A DNA stretch of 64,000 nucleotides from Lutibacter citreus (lineage in GTDB: Bacteria; Bacteroidota; Bacteroidia; Flavobacteriales; Flavobacteriaceae), in the NCBI RefSeq assembly GCF_003260195.1, contig NZ_QEIH01000002.1:1-64000 (forward strand), written 5' to 3'. The first letter of the stretch is position 1. The number at the start of each line of letters is the position of its first letter. Under the pieces are notes generated by a model. The model did not search any database and had not been told where the DNA came from. It saw only the letters and a list, made by a program, of their open reading frames with translations. The translations under genes were made by a program, and so were the position numbers. Below, in pieces: positions 16,216 through 25,809 of this stretch.

Positions 16216-17544
16216 CTAAATTAACTTTGTAACACCTGGTACTGGAATTGGATATGCCCCTTCTAAATCTGGGACAACTGGCGGTATCGTTTCCCAGGTT
16301 AAAGTATTTTCATCTGGAACTAATAAATGAGATGAATTCATAGCTGCATCCCAAGTTACTAATTCTCCGGTGTAGGTTGCCATTCTACCTATTATTGCTG
16401 CCATTGTACTTTTAGCACCATATTCAGCATTATTTATTGGTTTATCTTTTCTAATCGCATTAAATAATTGGTCATGCTCCTCTTGATATGGATTTTTATT
16501 TCCTTTTCCATCATGGGTATACAAGTCTTTCCCTGAGTAGGATTTTAATAAAGCTATATTTCTACCACTTGTGTTTGAAGTTCCTTCTGTACCTTGAAAA
16601 GTTTCAGAAACTCGTTTCATACAATCTCTTTGATGCCTACATTGACTTGAAATTACAGCTCCACCTGGATATTCAAATTCAACAAAATGATGATCAAAAA
16701 TTTGCCCATGATCTATGCCTTTTCTAACTTCTCGCCCTCCCATTCCTTGTGCTTGGGTAGGATATTCTCCAATAAACCAATTTGCTACATCAATATTATG
16801 AACATGTTGTTCTAAAATATGATCTCCACAAATCCAATTAAAATAATACCAGTTTCTCATTTGATATTCCATTTCGGTCCAATTCTCCTGTCTAGGTCTT
16901 ACCCAAACTCCGCCTCCATTCCAATACACCTGACCTGAAATAATTTTTCCAATATCTCCTTTTTGAATTCTCTTAAAAGCCTCTAGATAATTTTGTTGAT
17001 AACGTCTTTGTAAACCAACAACAACACTTAAATTATTTTCCTTTGCTAATTTTGCAGCTGCCAATACCTTTTTTATTCCGGCGACATCAGTTGCAACAGG
17101 TTTTTCCATAAACACATGCTTACCTTGTTGAATTGCATACTCAAAATGCTGAGGTCTAAATCCTGGAGGTGTAGCAAGAATAACAACATCTGCTTCATCA
17201 ATTGCCTTTTTATAAGATCCAAAACCTACAAATTTATTTGCTTCAGATACATTTATTTTATTAGAATCAAATGCATCTGATAAATTTTTATAAGCTTTAT
17301 CTAACCTATCTTTAAATAAATCAGCCATAGCCACCAATTCCACATTTTCATCTGCCTGCAACGCCTGACTTCCTGCTCCTGAACCTCTACCTCCACAACC
17401 AACAATTGCTAGTTTTAATTTTTTTTCACTTTTAAATAATGGTGCAGATGAAAGAATAGAGGGGGCTAATAATACGCCTCCAGTTAGCAATGTTGATTCT
17501 TTTACAAAATTACGTCTTGACAATTTCTTTGGAACTTGGCTCAT
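16216..17544 (-). CDS. Exported Gfo/Idh/MocA-family oxidoreductase
   Basis: 442 residues with a Tat signal (SRRNFVKES then GGVLLAPS). The Rossmann fold starts at LAIVGCGGRGSGAGS near residue 48, and the family EKPVATD motif (catalytic Lys) is near residue 145. NAD(P)-dependent members oxidise or reduce sugar hydroxyls; those in 3-keto-glycoside pathways carry tightly bound cofactor and act outside the cytoplasm. It lies 30 bases from the TIM-barrel gene and 9 bases from the DUF1080 gene. Confidence 0.85.
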   Translation of the reverse strand: MSQVPKKLSRRNFVKESTLLTGGVLLAPSILSSAPLFKSEKKLKLAIVGCGGRGSGAGSQALQADENVELVAMADLFKDRLDKAYKNLSDAFDSNKINVSEANKFVGFGSYKKAIDEADVVILATPPGFRPQHFEYAIQQGKHVFMEKPVATDVAGIKKVLAAAKLAKENNLSVVVGLQRRYQQNYLEAFKRIQKGDIGKIISGQVYWNGGGVWVRPRQENWTEMEYQMRNWYYFNWICGDHILEQHVHNIDVANWFIGEYPTQAQGMGGREVRKGIDHGQIFDHHFVEFEYPGGAVISSQCRHQRDCMKRVSETFQGTEGTSNTSGRNIALLKSYSGKDLYTHDGKGNKNPYQEEHDQLFNAIRKDKPINNAEYGAKSTMAAIIGRMATYTGELVTWDAAMNSSHLLVPDENTLTWETIPPVVPDLEGAYPIPVPGVTKLI

Positions 17545-17553
17545 TTGGTTTAT

Positions 17554-18351
17554 TTATTTAATTTCTAATAATTCTATGTTTTTAAATTCTACTGGATGAC
17601 TTTCACTTTGAAGTGATATATAGCCCTTTTTTAATGGTTGTCCTTCTTTCTTTTTCCATGCTTCAATATCAAAATCTACCTTACCACCTATTTGCGGTTT
17701 AAAATAAGTCATTACTGTTTCACCGTTTATTTTATGCGAAATAATTTCATCATTTTTTACTAAAATCTCTAATTGCACCCATTGATCTCCATGAAATGTT
17801 TTTGAACTTGAACTTATACAATGTTTTTTTTCTAAATCATCTTTTAAATAAATGTGAGTTCCCGGGGTACATACGTTTGCTGTAGGCCTTTCTCCTTCTC
17901 CTAAACCTCCTAATAATTGAACTTCAATTGAAACGGGAAATTTTTGATTTATGTTCATAGTTTCTGGGGCTTGGCAATGAATCATAACTCCGCTATTTCT
18001 AGCTGCCCAAGAAGCCATATCTTTTAATTGCTCTCCTGTAAATCTATACTCTAACCTCATTTTATAGTTAGAATATTCGTTCTTGTAAAAAATGTGGCCA
18101 AATGAATTATTAAAAACACCATCATACTGATCATAATTTACTTGAAGCACTCCGTCATTAACACGAAACGTATTTTTATAATTATCATTTAATTTATGTC
18201 CAGTAATTTTAACATTCCAGCCATCAAGATTTTTTCCATTAAAAAGTTGAATCCACTTTTCATTCTCAGAATCATTTTTATTCTGACTATTTATTTGAAA
18301 ACAACTAACTATCAAGCATAAAGCAATTACTCCTATTGTATTATATTTCAT
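17554..18351 (-). CDS. DUF1080 protein (3-keto-glycoside lyase/hydrolase-like)
   Basis: 265 residues with a signal peptide that has a possible lipobox (LIVSC). The DUF1080 laminin-G-like fold is shown by WIQLFNGKNLDGWNVKI at its start, RNSGVMIHCQ in the middle and GYISLQSESHPVEFKNIELLEI at the end. Characterised members of this family cleave or eliminate 3-keto-glycosides. Its position beside a GMC dehydrogenase that could make such substrates supports the same role here. Confidence 0.85.
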   Translation of the reverse strand: MKYNTIGVIALCLIVSCFQINSQNKNDSENEKWIQLFNGKNLDGWNVKITGHKLNDNYKNTFRVNDGVLQVNYDQYDGVFNNSFGHIFYKNEYSNYKMRLEYRFTGEQLKDMASWAARNSGVMIHCQAPETMNINQKFPVSIEVQLLGGLGEGERPTANVCTPGTHIYLKDDLEKKHCISSSSKTFHGDQWVQLEILVKNDEIISHKINGETVMTYFKPQIGGKVDFDIEAWKKKEGQPLKKGYISLQSESHPVEFKNIELLEIK

Positions 18352-18363
18352 CTTTATTCTATA

Positions 18364-18990
18364 TTATTTTAATGACCAAGCATTTCCAATCTCTTCCAAC
18401 GGAACACAACCTTTATAAACTCCAGGAACAGGATCATAACTTAAAACTTCTTCTCCAATTTTTTCTGACGTAACATACCCAAATACAGCATAATATCTTA
18501 TAGCAAATAAAAACTTATACATATAATAAAGCGGCTTATTTTCACTACTAACAGCTTTTTCTTTTATTCTTTGTCTTCTTAAAACCTGTTTGGTTTCTTT
18601 TTCTGAAAGTTTAAAATAGGTTTCAAATAATTCCTGAAATTCTATATTAGTTCCATTTAAAATATTTTTATCAAACTTTTCTTCAAACATAGATTGAAAT
18701 TCTTTTGCCCCCTTTTGAAAAAATTTTTTATTCGATTCCTTTTCAACATCATTGTACATTAAATCAATAAACTGAGGAACATTAACATCTAAACCTCCAG
18801 GAATTTCAGACATAGGTAAAATTATTGCTACCAAATTAGTAACCATATATTTTTGTTCTTCTGTAAAATAAAGTGGTTTCCAAGTTTCTAAATCTGCAGT
18901 ACAAGATGATAACATATTAAAAATTGTAGGTGCAGCAATAGCATACCCTAATCCCAATGTTAAATTTTTTAGTGCTAATCTTCTATTCAT
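18364..18990 (-). CDS. Gluconate 2-dehydrogenase subunit 3-family protein
   Basis: 208 residues with a Tat-like N-terminus (NRRLALKNLTLGLGYAI) and an early Cys in SSCTAD that could be a lipid anchor. The body matches the small-subunit pattern of gluconate 2-dehydrogenase/glucoside 3-dehydrogenase complexes (PGGLDVNVPQFIDLMYNDV). The small subunit helps export and mature the flavoprotein partner, here coded 11 bases upstream in transcription order. No cytochrome c subunit is seen nearby. Confidence 0.85.
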   Translation of the reverse strand: MNRRLALKNLTLGLGYAIAAPTIFNMLSSCTADLETWKPLYFTEEQKYMVTNLVAIILPMSEIPGGLDVNVPQFIDLMYNDVEKESNKKFFQKGAKEFQSMFEEKFDKNILNGTNIEFQELFETYFKLSEKETKQVLRRQRIKEKAVSSENKPLYYMYKFLFAIRYYAVFGYVTSEKIGEEVLSYDPVPGVYKGCVPLEEIGNAWSLK

Positions 18991-19001
18991 AGTACTTTTT
19001 C

Positions 19002-20708
19002 TTATTGGTTTTTATTGAATTCTTTAGCTGCATGATTTGCCGCTCTTGCCGAAAATGCCATATAAGTTAGTGATGGATTTTGACAAGCCGAAGACGTCAT
19101 AAATGATCCATCGGTTACATAAACATTTGGAACTGTATGAACCTGATTGTATTTATTTAAAATAGAAGTCTTAGGATCGTGCCCCATTCTTACCGATCCC
19201 ATTTCGTGAATTCCAATTCCCGGGTATGATTTATTATTAAACCCTTTTACATTTTTAAAGCCAGCAGATTTTAAAATTTCAATTCCTTGAAGCATCATAT
19301 CTTCCTTCATTTTCAACTCATTTTCTTTATACTCAACATCAAAATCTACTGTTGGTAAACCCCATTCGTCCAATTTATCATAATCTAATGTGATTTTATT
19401 TTCATGATAAGGTAAGCATTCACCAAAAGCACCTAAAACTATTGACCAAGGCCCTGGCTTTAACAATTCTTCTTTTAATTTTAGACCAAAACTCATTTCA
19501 GGAATTATCCTTTTCCAATCTGATCTTCTAGCACCTCCTTGATAACCATAACCACGTATAAATTCCTTTTGTTCTGATTTTTCATCTATATTTCTAAATC
19601 TTGGAATATAAATTCCGTTTGGTCTTCTGCCTTTATAATAAATATCATCAAAGCCTTCAACTGTCGCTCGAGCTCCAGCATGACTGGTATGATCCATAAT
19701 ATTATGCCCTAACTCTCCACTATCATTACCTAATCCATTTGGAAATCTTTTTGATTTAGACTGCATTAAAATACTTGCCGAAGCAATGGTAGAAGCACAG
19801 CTAAAAATGATAGCTGCTTTAAAAAATATTTTTTCTTTAGTTAAAGCGTCAATTATTTTAACTCCAGAAGCTTTCCCTAATTTTTCATCATAAACAATTT
19901 CATATGCAATTGAATTAGGACGTAAATGCATATTCCCTGTTTTTTCAGCTGCTGGCAACGTAGATGAATTACTACTAAAATACCCTCCAAAAGGACATCC
20001 TCTAACACATCTATTTCTATATTGACAATTTACTCTTCCTTCATGCACAGCATCACCTGTTTTATGAGCACATCTCCCAATAGTTAATTGCCGATCTGAA
20101 TAATTTTCAGAAATCTTTTTCTGTAATTCTTTTTCAACACAGTTTAATTCCATTGGCGGACCAAACTTTCCGTCGGGTAATTGAGGTAGACCTAAATTTT
20201 CACCAGATACTCCAATAAACTCTTCCACTTTATCATACCAAGGAGCAATATCTTTGTATCTAATTGGCCAATCAACTCCATGACCATCTTTTTTATTCGC
20301 CTCAAAATCTAAATCACTTAATCTATATGATTGCCTTCCCCACATTATAGATCTACCACCAACATGATAACCTCTAATCCAATCAAAACGTTTAGTTTCA
20401 CTGTAAGGATGTTTTAAATCATTTACAAACCAGTGCTTACTATCTGGGCCAGCTATATAAGATCTGTTTTGTTTAGGTTGTTGTTCTATATCTTTAGGGT
20501 CTTTTGCTCCTCTATACTTAAAACCCCAAGGATCTTTATTCATATTTGGATAATCTACAATATGCTCAACATCTCTTCCTCTTTCAAGAACTAAGGTTTT
20601 TAATCCATTTTCACAAAGCTCTTTTGCTGCCCATCCTCCTGAGATTCCAGTTCCAATTACTATGGCATCATATTTCAATGGGTGCTCTTGTATTTTTTTA
20701 TTCTGCAT
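19002..20708 (-). CDS. GMC-family FAD oxidoreductase (glycoside 3-dehydrogenase-like)
   Basis: 568 residues. FAD-binding GTGISGGWAAKEL at residues 19-31, with a Cys-rich segment NCQYRNRCVRGCPFGG near residue 230 that may hold an iron-sulfur-type or structural site. The C-terminal GIHEMGSVRMGHDP and NPSLTYMAFSARAANHA supply the catalytic His and Asn. It heads the minus-strand cluster. Paired with a subunit-3 protein and DUF1080, it probably oxidises the C3 hydroxyl of glucosides or related glycosides. It has no obvious signal peptide, so export would rely on the Tat-signal small subunit. Confidence 0.85.
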   Translation of the reverse strand: MQNKKIQEHPLKYDAIVIGTGISGGWAAKELCENGLKTLVLERGRDVEHIVDYPNMNKDPWGFKYRGAKDPKDIEQQPKQNRSYIAGPDSKHWFVNDLKHPYSETKRFDWIRGYHVGGRSIMWGRQSYRLSDLDFEANKKDGHGVDWPIRYKDIAPWYDKVEEFIGVSGENLGLPQLPDGKFGPPMELNCVEKELQKKISENYSDRQLTIGRCAHKTGDAVHEGRVNCQYRNRCVRGCPFGGYFSSNSSTLPAAEKTGNMHLRPNSIAYEIVYDEKLGKASGVKIIDALTKEKIFFKAAIIFSCASTIASASILMQSKSKRFPNGLGNDSGELGHNIMDHTSHAGARATVEGFDDIYYKGRRPNGIYIPRFRNIDEKSEQKEFIRGYGYQGGARRSDWKRIIPEMSFGLKLKEELLKPGPWSIVLGAFGECLPYHENKITLDYDKLDEWGLPTVDFDVEYKENELKMKEDMMLQGIEILKSAGFKNVKGFNNKSYPGIGIHEMGSVRMGHDPKTSILNKYNQVHTVPNVYVTDGSFMTSSACQNPSLTYMAFSARAANHAAKEFNKNQ

Positions 20709-20865
20709 TGAGTAAATAAATTATATATAAATTGATTTTTTAAATATAAAAAATTAGAATCTAATTCCCTAACTAATTTAAATTAACTAATTTGCGTACT
20801 CAATTAACATTTTAAACCTACATATAAGTATATAAACCTTTAATAATAGAACTTCAAATTTATAT

Positions 20866-21813
20866 ATGAATCGCAGAAATTTTCTATCAAAAACAGGTCA
20901 AGCAAGTGCAGCCTTAGCTATTTTAGGACTTTATGGTTGTAAAGCTTCAAACAAAACAAGCTCTTATTCAGAATCTAAAAAACAATTATTCTTTAAAATT
21001 TCATTAGCTCAATGGTCTTTACATAGGGCATTGAGCAAAAAGGAATTGGATAATTTAGATTTTGCTTCTAAATCCAGAAATTTTGGATGTGAAGGATTAG
21101 AATATGTAAATGGTTTTTTTAAAGATAAAGCGAAAGATTTTTCTTACTTAAAAGAAATGAATTCCAGAGCCAATTCTGAAGGACAAAAAAATGTTCTAAT
21201 TATGATTGATGGAGAAGGATCATTGGCTGATTCAAATACCAAAAACAGATTAGATTCTATTGAAAACCATTATAAATGGATTGAAGCTGCACATTTTTTA
21301 GGATGTCATGCAATTCGTGTTAATTTGGCTGGTGGGATTGATAAAAAAGATGCTGCCAAAGCAAGCATAGATTCACTAACTAAGCTTTCTGAATTTGCTA
21401 AAGGCTCAAACATTAATGTTTTGGTAGAAAATCACGGTGGTTTTTCTTCAAAAGGAACTTGGATGACAGAGGTTTTTAATAAAATTAAAAATGAAAATTG
21501 TGGTACTCTTCCTGATTTTGGAAATTTCTGTATAGAAAAAAATAAAAACAAAGAATGTATTGAAGATTATGATCGTTATAAAGGAATTAAAGAGTTACTA
21601 CCTTTTGCTAAAGCCGTTAGTGCTAAATCTTATAATTTCGACTCCAATGGAAACGAAACTCTTATTGATTATTACAAAGTAATGAAAATGGTTAAAGAAT
21701 CTAATTATAACGGATTTGTTGGTATTGAGTTTGAGGGAAACAATGTATCTGAAGAAAAAGGAATTGAATTAACCAGAGACTTATTAATAAAAGTAGGAAA
21801 CCAATTATCATAA
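20866..21813 (+). CDS. Exported TIM-barrel sugar isomerase/epimerase-like lipoprotein
   Basis: 315 residues with a Tat motif (NRRNFLSKTG) and a later lipobox-like GLYGC. The barrel shows VLVENHGGFS and GFVGIEFEG, typical of the xylose-isomerase-like superfamily. It is divergent from the GMC-led cluster and is followed by an MFS transporter, so the two sides probably form one regulon. Function as a keto-sugar isomerase or hydratase is inferred. Confidence 0.8.
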   Translation: MNRRNFLSKTGQASAALAILGLYGCKASNKTSSYSESKKQLFFKISLAQWSLHRALSKKELDNLDFASKSRNFGCEGLEYVNGFFKDKAKDFSYLKEMNSRANSEGQKNVLIMIDGEGSLADSNTKNRLDSIENHYKWIEAAHFLGCHAIRVNLAGGIDKKDAAKASIDSLTKLSEFAKGSNINVLVENHGGFSSKGTWMTEVFNKIKNENCGTLPDFGNFCIEKNKNKECIEDYDRYKGIKELLPFAKAVSAKSYNFDSNGNETLIDYYKVMKMVKESNYNGFVGIEFEGNNVSEEKGIELTRDLLIKVGNQLS

Positions 21814-21834
21814 AATAAATTAACCAAATATATT

Positions 21835-23007
21835 ATGAAGAACATTAATAAAAATAGACTTTTTTTAGCAAGCTGTCTTGCTCTAATAACCACAGCTATG
21901 ACCTTTGCTATTAGAGCAAGACTTGAAACTGTTTTTGGTCCTGAAGGTATTGGATTAACGCTTGAACAAATTGGATATGCTTTTACTCCTGCATTTTTCG
22001 GATTTACTTTAGCTATGATTTTTGGTGGTCCTTTGGTTGATTTTTTAGGAATTAAAAAAATTACTTGGATAGCTTTTATTACACATGCAATTGGAATTGT
22101 TTGGACTTTAATGGCAGACTCAATGTCTTCTTTATTTATCGCAACTCTTTTTGTAGGAATAGGAAATGGAATGGTAGAAGCAGCCTTAAACCCAATGATA
22201 GCATCAATGTATAGCGATCAAAAAACCAAAATGTTAAACCGTTTTCATGTTTGGTTTCCTGGTGGAATTGTAATAGGATCAATATTAGGTTGGGTAGTAA
22301 TGGATGTTATGGGCTTAAGTTGGCAACTAATGGTTGCTACTTTATTTATTCCATTAATTGCATATGGATTCCTTTTTTATGGACAAAAAATTCCAGTTAC
22401 AGAACGCGTTCAAATGGGAATAAGTAATAAAAAAATGTTCTCTAGTATTACAAATCCGTTATTTTTATTTATGGTTTTTTGTATGCTTTTAACAGCAGCC
22501 TCAGAACTAGGAACTACACAACGAATAGAGTCTCTTTTAAAAACATCTGTTGATGTACCTTTATTAGTTTTAGCATTTATTAACGGAATAATGGCTTTAG
22601 GAAGAATGTTTGCTGGCCCCGTTGTTCATAAATTAAAACCAGCTGGTATGTTATTATTCTCAGCCATTTTCACTTTTGCAGGATTGTGGTTATTAACTAT
22701 TACGACTGGAGAAATGACATTTGCCGCCGCCGCAGTATTTGCAATAGGAGTTACCTTTTTCTGGCCTACAATGCTTGGTTTTGTAGCAGAATATTTACCC
22801 GAAACTGGTGCCTTAGGATTATCTATTATGGGTGGAGCAGGTATGTTTTCAGTATCTATTGTACTACCAATTATGGGTAATTTAATGGATAATTCTAGCC
22901 CACATGAAGCCTTAAGAACAATGTCTATCTTACCCGGAATACTAATAATTGCTTTTGTAATTTTAAATGTTATTATGAAAAATAAAAAATTAACACAAAC
23001 AGCATAA
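21835..23007 (+). CDS. MFS transporter, sugar-type
   Basis: 390 residues with about twelve hydrophobic segments and the MFS loop motif GGPLVDFLGIKK after the second. A motif-rich middle (GNGMVEAALNPMIAS) resembles sugar and nucleoside permeases. It lies 21 bases after the TIM-barrel gene, so it probably imports the sugar product made by the divergent oxidative cluster. Substrate is not readable. Confidence 0.8.
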   Translation: MKNINKNRLFLASCLALITTAMTFAIRARLETVFGPEGIGLTLEQIGYAFTPAFFGFTLAMIFGGPLVDFLGIKKITWIAFITHAIGIVWTLMADSMSSLFIATLFVGIGNGMVEAALNPMIASMYSDQKTKMLNRFHVWFPGGIVIGSILGWVVMDVMGLSWQLMVATLFIPLIAYGFLFYGQKIPVTERVQMGISNKKMFSSITNPLFLFMVFCMLLTAASELGTTQRIESLLKTSVDVPLLVLAFINGIMALGRMFAGPVVHKLKPAGMLLFSAIFTFAGLWLLTITTGEMTFAAAAVFAIGVTFFWPTMLGFVAEYLPETGALGLSIMGGAGMFSVSIVLPIMGNLMDNSSPHEALRTMSILPGILIIAFVILNVIMKNKKLTQTA

Positions 23008-23033
23008 AATAATATTAATAAAAAATTAGAAAG

Positions 23034-23059
23034 AAATCCACTTAGTTATAGGTGGATTT
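23034..23059 (+). terminator. Intrinsic terminator after the MFS gene
   Basis: AAATCCACTTA (23034-23044) pairs with TAGGTGGATTT (23049-23059) around GTTA, with one wobble pair. A T-rich run follows. The next gene starts 14 bases later, so it may be read from a separate promoter or by read-through. Confidence 0.8.
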
Positions 23060-23073
23060 TTTATTTTTAACCT

Positions 23074-23727
23074 ATGAACAAAACAACAATAATTTCTAAC
23101 ACAAAAACTTTTGTACAACATACATTACAAAACGCAGAAGGTGGCCATGATTGGTTTCATATTTTACGAGTTTGGAACAATGCAAAATTGATTTCAAAAT
23201 CTGAAAATGTAGATGTTTTTATTGTTGAATTAGGTGCATTATTGCACGATATAGCCGACTCAAAATTTCATGAAGGTGATGAAACCGTTGGACCAAAAGT
23301 AGCTAGAGATTTTTTATTGAATGAAGGCGTTTCAGAAGAAATTATAATTAACATTGAAAATATCATTAGAAACATTTCTTTTAAAGGTGGAAATTTTAAT
23401 CAGGAATTTTCTTCTCCAGAATTGGAAGTTTTACAAGATGCAGACAGATTAGATGCCATTGGTGCAATTGGAATAGCGCGCTGTTTTAATTATGGAGGAT
23501 TTAAAAATAGACCTTTATACAACCCTGAAATCTCACCAAATTTAAATATGACTAAAGATGAGTACAAAAAATCAGAAGCTCCAACAATTAATCATTTTTA
23601 TGAAAAATTATTGTTACTAAAGGATAAAATGAACACACAAACAGGCAAAAAAATTGCTGAAGAACGTCACCAATATATGGAAACATTTCTTCAGCAGTTT
23701 TATAATGAATGGGATGGTTTAAAATAA
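23074..23727 (+). CDS. HD-domain phosphohydrolase
   Basis: 217 residues. The HD-superfamily metal sites are present: HDWFHILRVWNNA near residue 24, LLHDIADSKFH near residue 65, and a later Asp in LQDADRLDAIGAIG. This pattern resembles YedJ-type cytosolic HD hydrolases, often active on nucleotides, but no substrate is known. It is a single gene, opposite to the YceI gene. Confidence 0.85.
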   Translation: MNKTTIISNTKTFVQHTLQNAEGGHDWFHILRVWNNAKLISKSENVDVFIVELGALLHDIADSKFHEGDETVGPKVARDFLLNEGVSEEIIINIENIIRNISFKGGNFNQEFSSPELEVLQDADRLDAIGAIGIARCFNYGGFKNRPLYNPEISPNLNMTKDEYKKSEAPTINHFYEKLLLLKDKMNTQTGKKIAEERHQYMETFLQQFYNEWDGLK

Positions 23728-23746
23728 GCCCCTCACATTTTTTTAA

Positions 23747-24325
23747 TTAAAATTCTAAATCAACAATTAAATCGAATTCATCATAAATTGCTTTATCTTT
23801 TAAATTATCAAAAAAACTTGTTGATCCATATTTAACATTAAATTTAGATCTATCAATTTTAAGGCTTGCATTTGCCTTATTTCCATAAATAGAAAAATTG
23901 AAATTAACTTTATTTGTAATACCTTTAATAGTTAAATCTCCTATTATTTTATATGAATTTTTCCCTAATAATTTAACATTTTTGAATACTAATGTTGCTG
24001 TAGGATTTTTTTCAACCCCAAAAAAATCATCAGACTTTAAATGCCCTTCTAATTTTCCTTTATATTCACCTTCTAGGTCTGTATTAGTTATAGAGTTCAT
24101 ATTAATAGTAAACTCCCCTCCAACCAATTTGTCTTCGCTAAAGATTAATGAACCATCTTTTAAAGCAATTGTTCCTTCGTGAGATCCGGCAACCTTATAC
24201 CCTTTCCAAACTATCTTACTATTTTCTACTTTAATTTCCTTTTTCTCTTTAATAATTCCGGTAAAAGAAAATGTAATAAATGCTACTACAGTTATAACTG
24301 CTAAATTTTTAATTGAATTTTTCAT
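23747..24325 (-). CDS. YceI-family periplasmic protein
   Basis: 192 residues with a signal peptide (hydrophobic to about residue 24). The YceI lipocalin-like fold shows GYKVAGSHEGTI, FTINMNSITNTD, LKSDDFFGVEKNPTATLVF and GDLTIKGITNKV. YceI proteins bind isoprenoid or amphiphilic ligands in the periplasm. A Crp/Fnr-type regulator lies 95 bases upstream on the same strand. Single gene; specific role unknown. Confidence 0.9.
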   Translation of the reverse strand: MKNSIKNLAVITVVAFITFSFTGIIKEKKEIKVENSKIVWKGYKVAGSHEGTIALKDGSLIFSEDKLVGGEFTINMNSITNTDLEGEYKGKLEGHLKSDDFFGVEKNPTATLVFKNVKLLGKNSYKIIGDLTIKGITNKVNFNFSIYGNKANASLKIDRSKFNVKYGSTSFFDNLKDKAIYDEFDLIVDLEF

Positions 24326-24420
24326 GTTTTCTTATTTTTAAATTATGACACAAAGTTGCAAAACATTGTTTGACAGAAAAATAAGGTAGATTATGAAATG
24401 ATGTTAATCTAGTTTAACAT

Positions 24421-25005
24421 TTATTGCTCTAAAATTAATTGACTTTTAATTTTACTCAGAAATTCTTTTGTAATTCCAAGGTAGGATGCAACCATATATT
24501 GAGGCACTCGCTTCTCTATAGTTGGATACAATTCTTTAAATTGAATATATTGTTCTTTAGCTGTAAGGCTAAAATTTCTGATAATTCGTTTCTGAGAGGA
24601 AACAAGCGCCCGTTCAACAATTTTCCGAAAAAAACGTTCCAACTTCGGAATTTTAAGAAGTAATTCTTCATTTGTATCATATGAAAACTGAATAAGCTCA
24701 GTGTTTTCAATACATTGTACATTAAAATCGGCTGGAGATTGAGATATATAACTTCCCATATCTGATGTCCACCATTCTTCTATAGCAAATAAAACAATAT
24801 GTTCTTGTCCACTTTCATCCAAATAGAATGTTTTTGTACAACCAGAAAGTATGAATCCCGTAATTTTACAAATATCTCCCTGCTGAACTATATATTGGTT
24901 TTTTAAATACTTCCTATAAGATACTTTTGAAATCAGTAACGATTCTTCCTCTTTAGTTAAATTAACATACCTTTTTATATAATCTAATAAAGGTTTTGAA
25001 TTCAT
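24421..25005 (-). CDS. Crp/Fnr-family transcriptional regulator
   Basis: 194 residues. A cNMP-binding-like beta-barrel comes first (YIVQQGDICKITGFILSGC), followed by a short C-terminal helix-turn-helix region (RVPQYMVASYLGITKEFLSKI). The phosphate-binding cassette of true cAMP receptors is not conserved, so the ligand is uncertain. The spacing to the crotonase gene is 23 bases on the same strand and to the YceI gene 95 bases, so it may control either. Confidence 0.85.
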   Translation of the reverse strand: MNSKPLLDYIKRYVNLTKEEESLLISKVSYRKYLKNQYIVQQGDICKITGFILSGCTKTFYLDESGQEHIVLFAIEEWWTSDMGSYISQSPADFNVQCIENTELIQFSYDTNEELLLKIPKLERFFRKIVERALVSSQKRIIRNFSLTAKEQYIQFKELYPTIEKRVPQYMVASYLGITKEFLSKIKSQLILEQ

Positions 25006-25028
25006 TCTATCAATATTTTTTATAAATA

Positions 25029-25805
25029 TTATTCAAAATTTGGTTTGCGTTTTTCTAAAAATGCCGAAGTCCCTTCTTTAAAATCTTCTGTTCCAAAACT
25101 AACACCAAATTGTTCTATTTCTACAGAAAAACCATTAACACAATTTGTATAATTTGCATTTACAGCCTTTATTGCAGCTTCAATTGCAACTGATGAATTA
25201 TTAATTATTTTATTTGCTAATTTTTCACACAGAGGAATTAATTCTTTTTGCTCAACAACATAATTAACCAATCCCCAATCTTTAGCTTCTTCAGCAGAAA
25301 TCATAGCTGCAGTCATAATCATTTCCATTGCCTTTCCTTTACCAACTAACTGCGGTAAACGCTGAGTACCACCATAACCAGGAATAACACCTAAACTAAC
25401 TTCTGGCAATCCCATTTTAGCATTAAAACTTGCTACCCTAAAATGTGCCGCCATAGCTAATTCTAACCCTCCACCTAAGGCAAATCCATTTACAGCTGCA
25501 ATAACAGGAGTTCCTAAATTTTGAACAAAATCAAATAAATTCTCATGTCCCTTTCTTGATAATTCGGTACCTTCTTCTACATTAAAATCTGCAAATTCTG
25601 AAATATCTGCACCAGCTACAAAAGCCTTTTCTCCACTCCCGGTTACAATTATAACCTTAACAGAATTATCTTCATTTAAAGTTTTAAAAACTAGGTGTAA
25701 CTCTTCAATTGTTGCTTTATTAAGTGCATTTAATTTAGTTGGTCTATTAATTGTAATAGTAGCTAAATTATCTTTTTGTTCAACTAAAACATTCTCTAAA
25801 TTCAT
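25029..25805 (-). CDS. Enoyl-CoA hydratase/isomerase (crotonase family)
   Basis: 258 residues. The oxyanion-hole regions are VAGADISEF and AAVNGFALGGGLELAMA, and the catalytic loop is GLPEVSLGVIPGYGGTQRL with its Glu. These are typical of short-chain enoyl-CoA hydratase (hydrates trans-2-enoyl-CoA in fatty-acid or butyrate metabolism). It is 4 bases from the histidine kinase gene. Assignment to a specific pathway is not possible from the sequence. Confidence 0.9.
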   Translation of the reverse strand: MNLENVLVEQKDNLATITINRPTKLNALNKATIEELHLVFKTLNEDNSVKVIIVTGSGEKAFVAGADISEFADFNVEEGTELSRKGHENLFDFVQNLGTPVIAAVNGFALGGGLELAMAAHFRVASFNAKMGLPEVSLGVIPGYGGTQRLPQLVGKGKAMEMIMTAAMISAEEAKDWGLVNYVVEQKELIPLCEKLANKIINNSSVAIEAAIKAVNANYTNCVNGFSVEIEQFGVSFGTEDFKEGTSAFLEKRKPNFE

Positions 25806-25809
25806 AATT

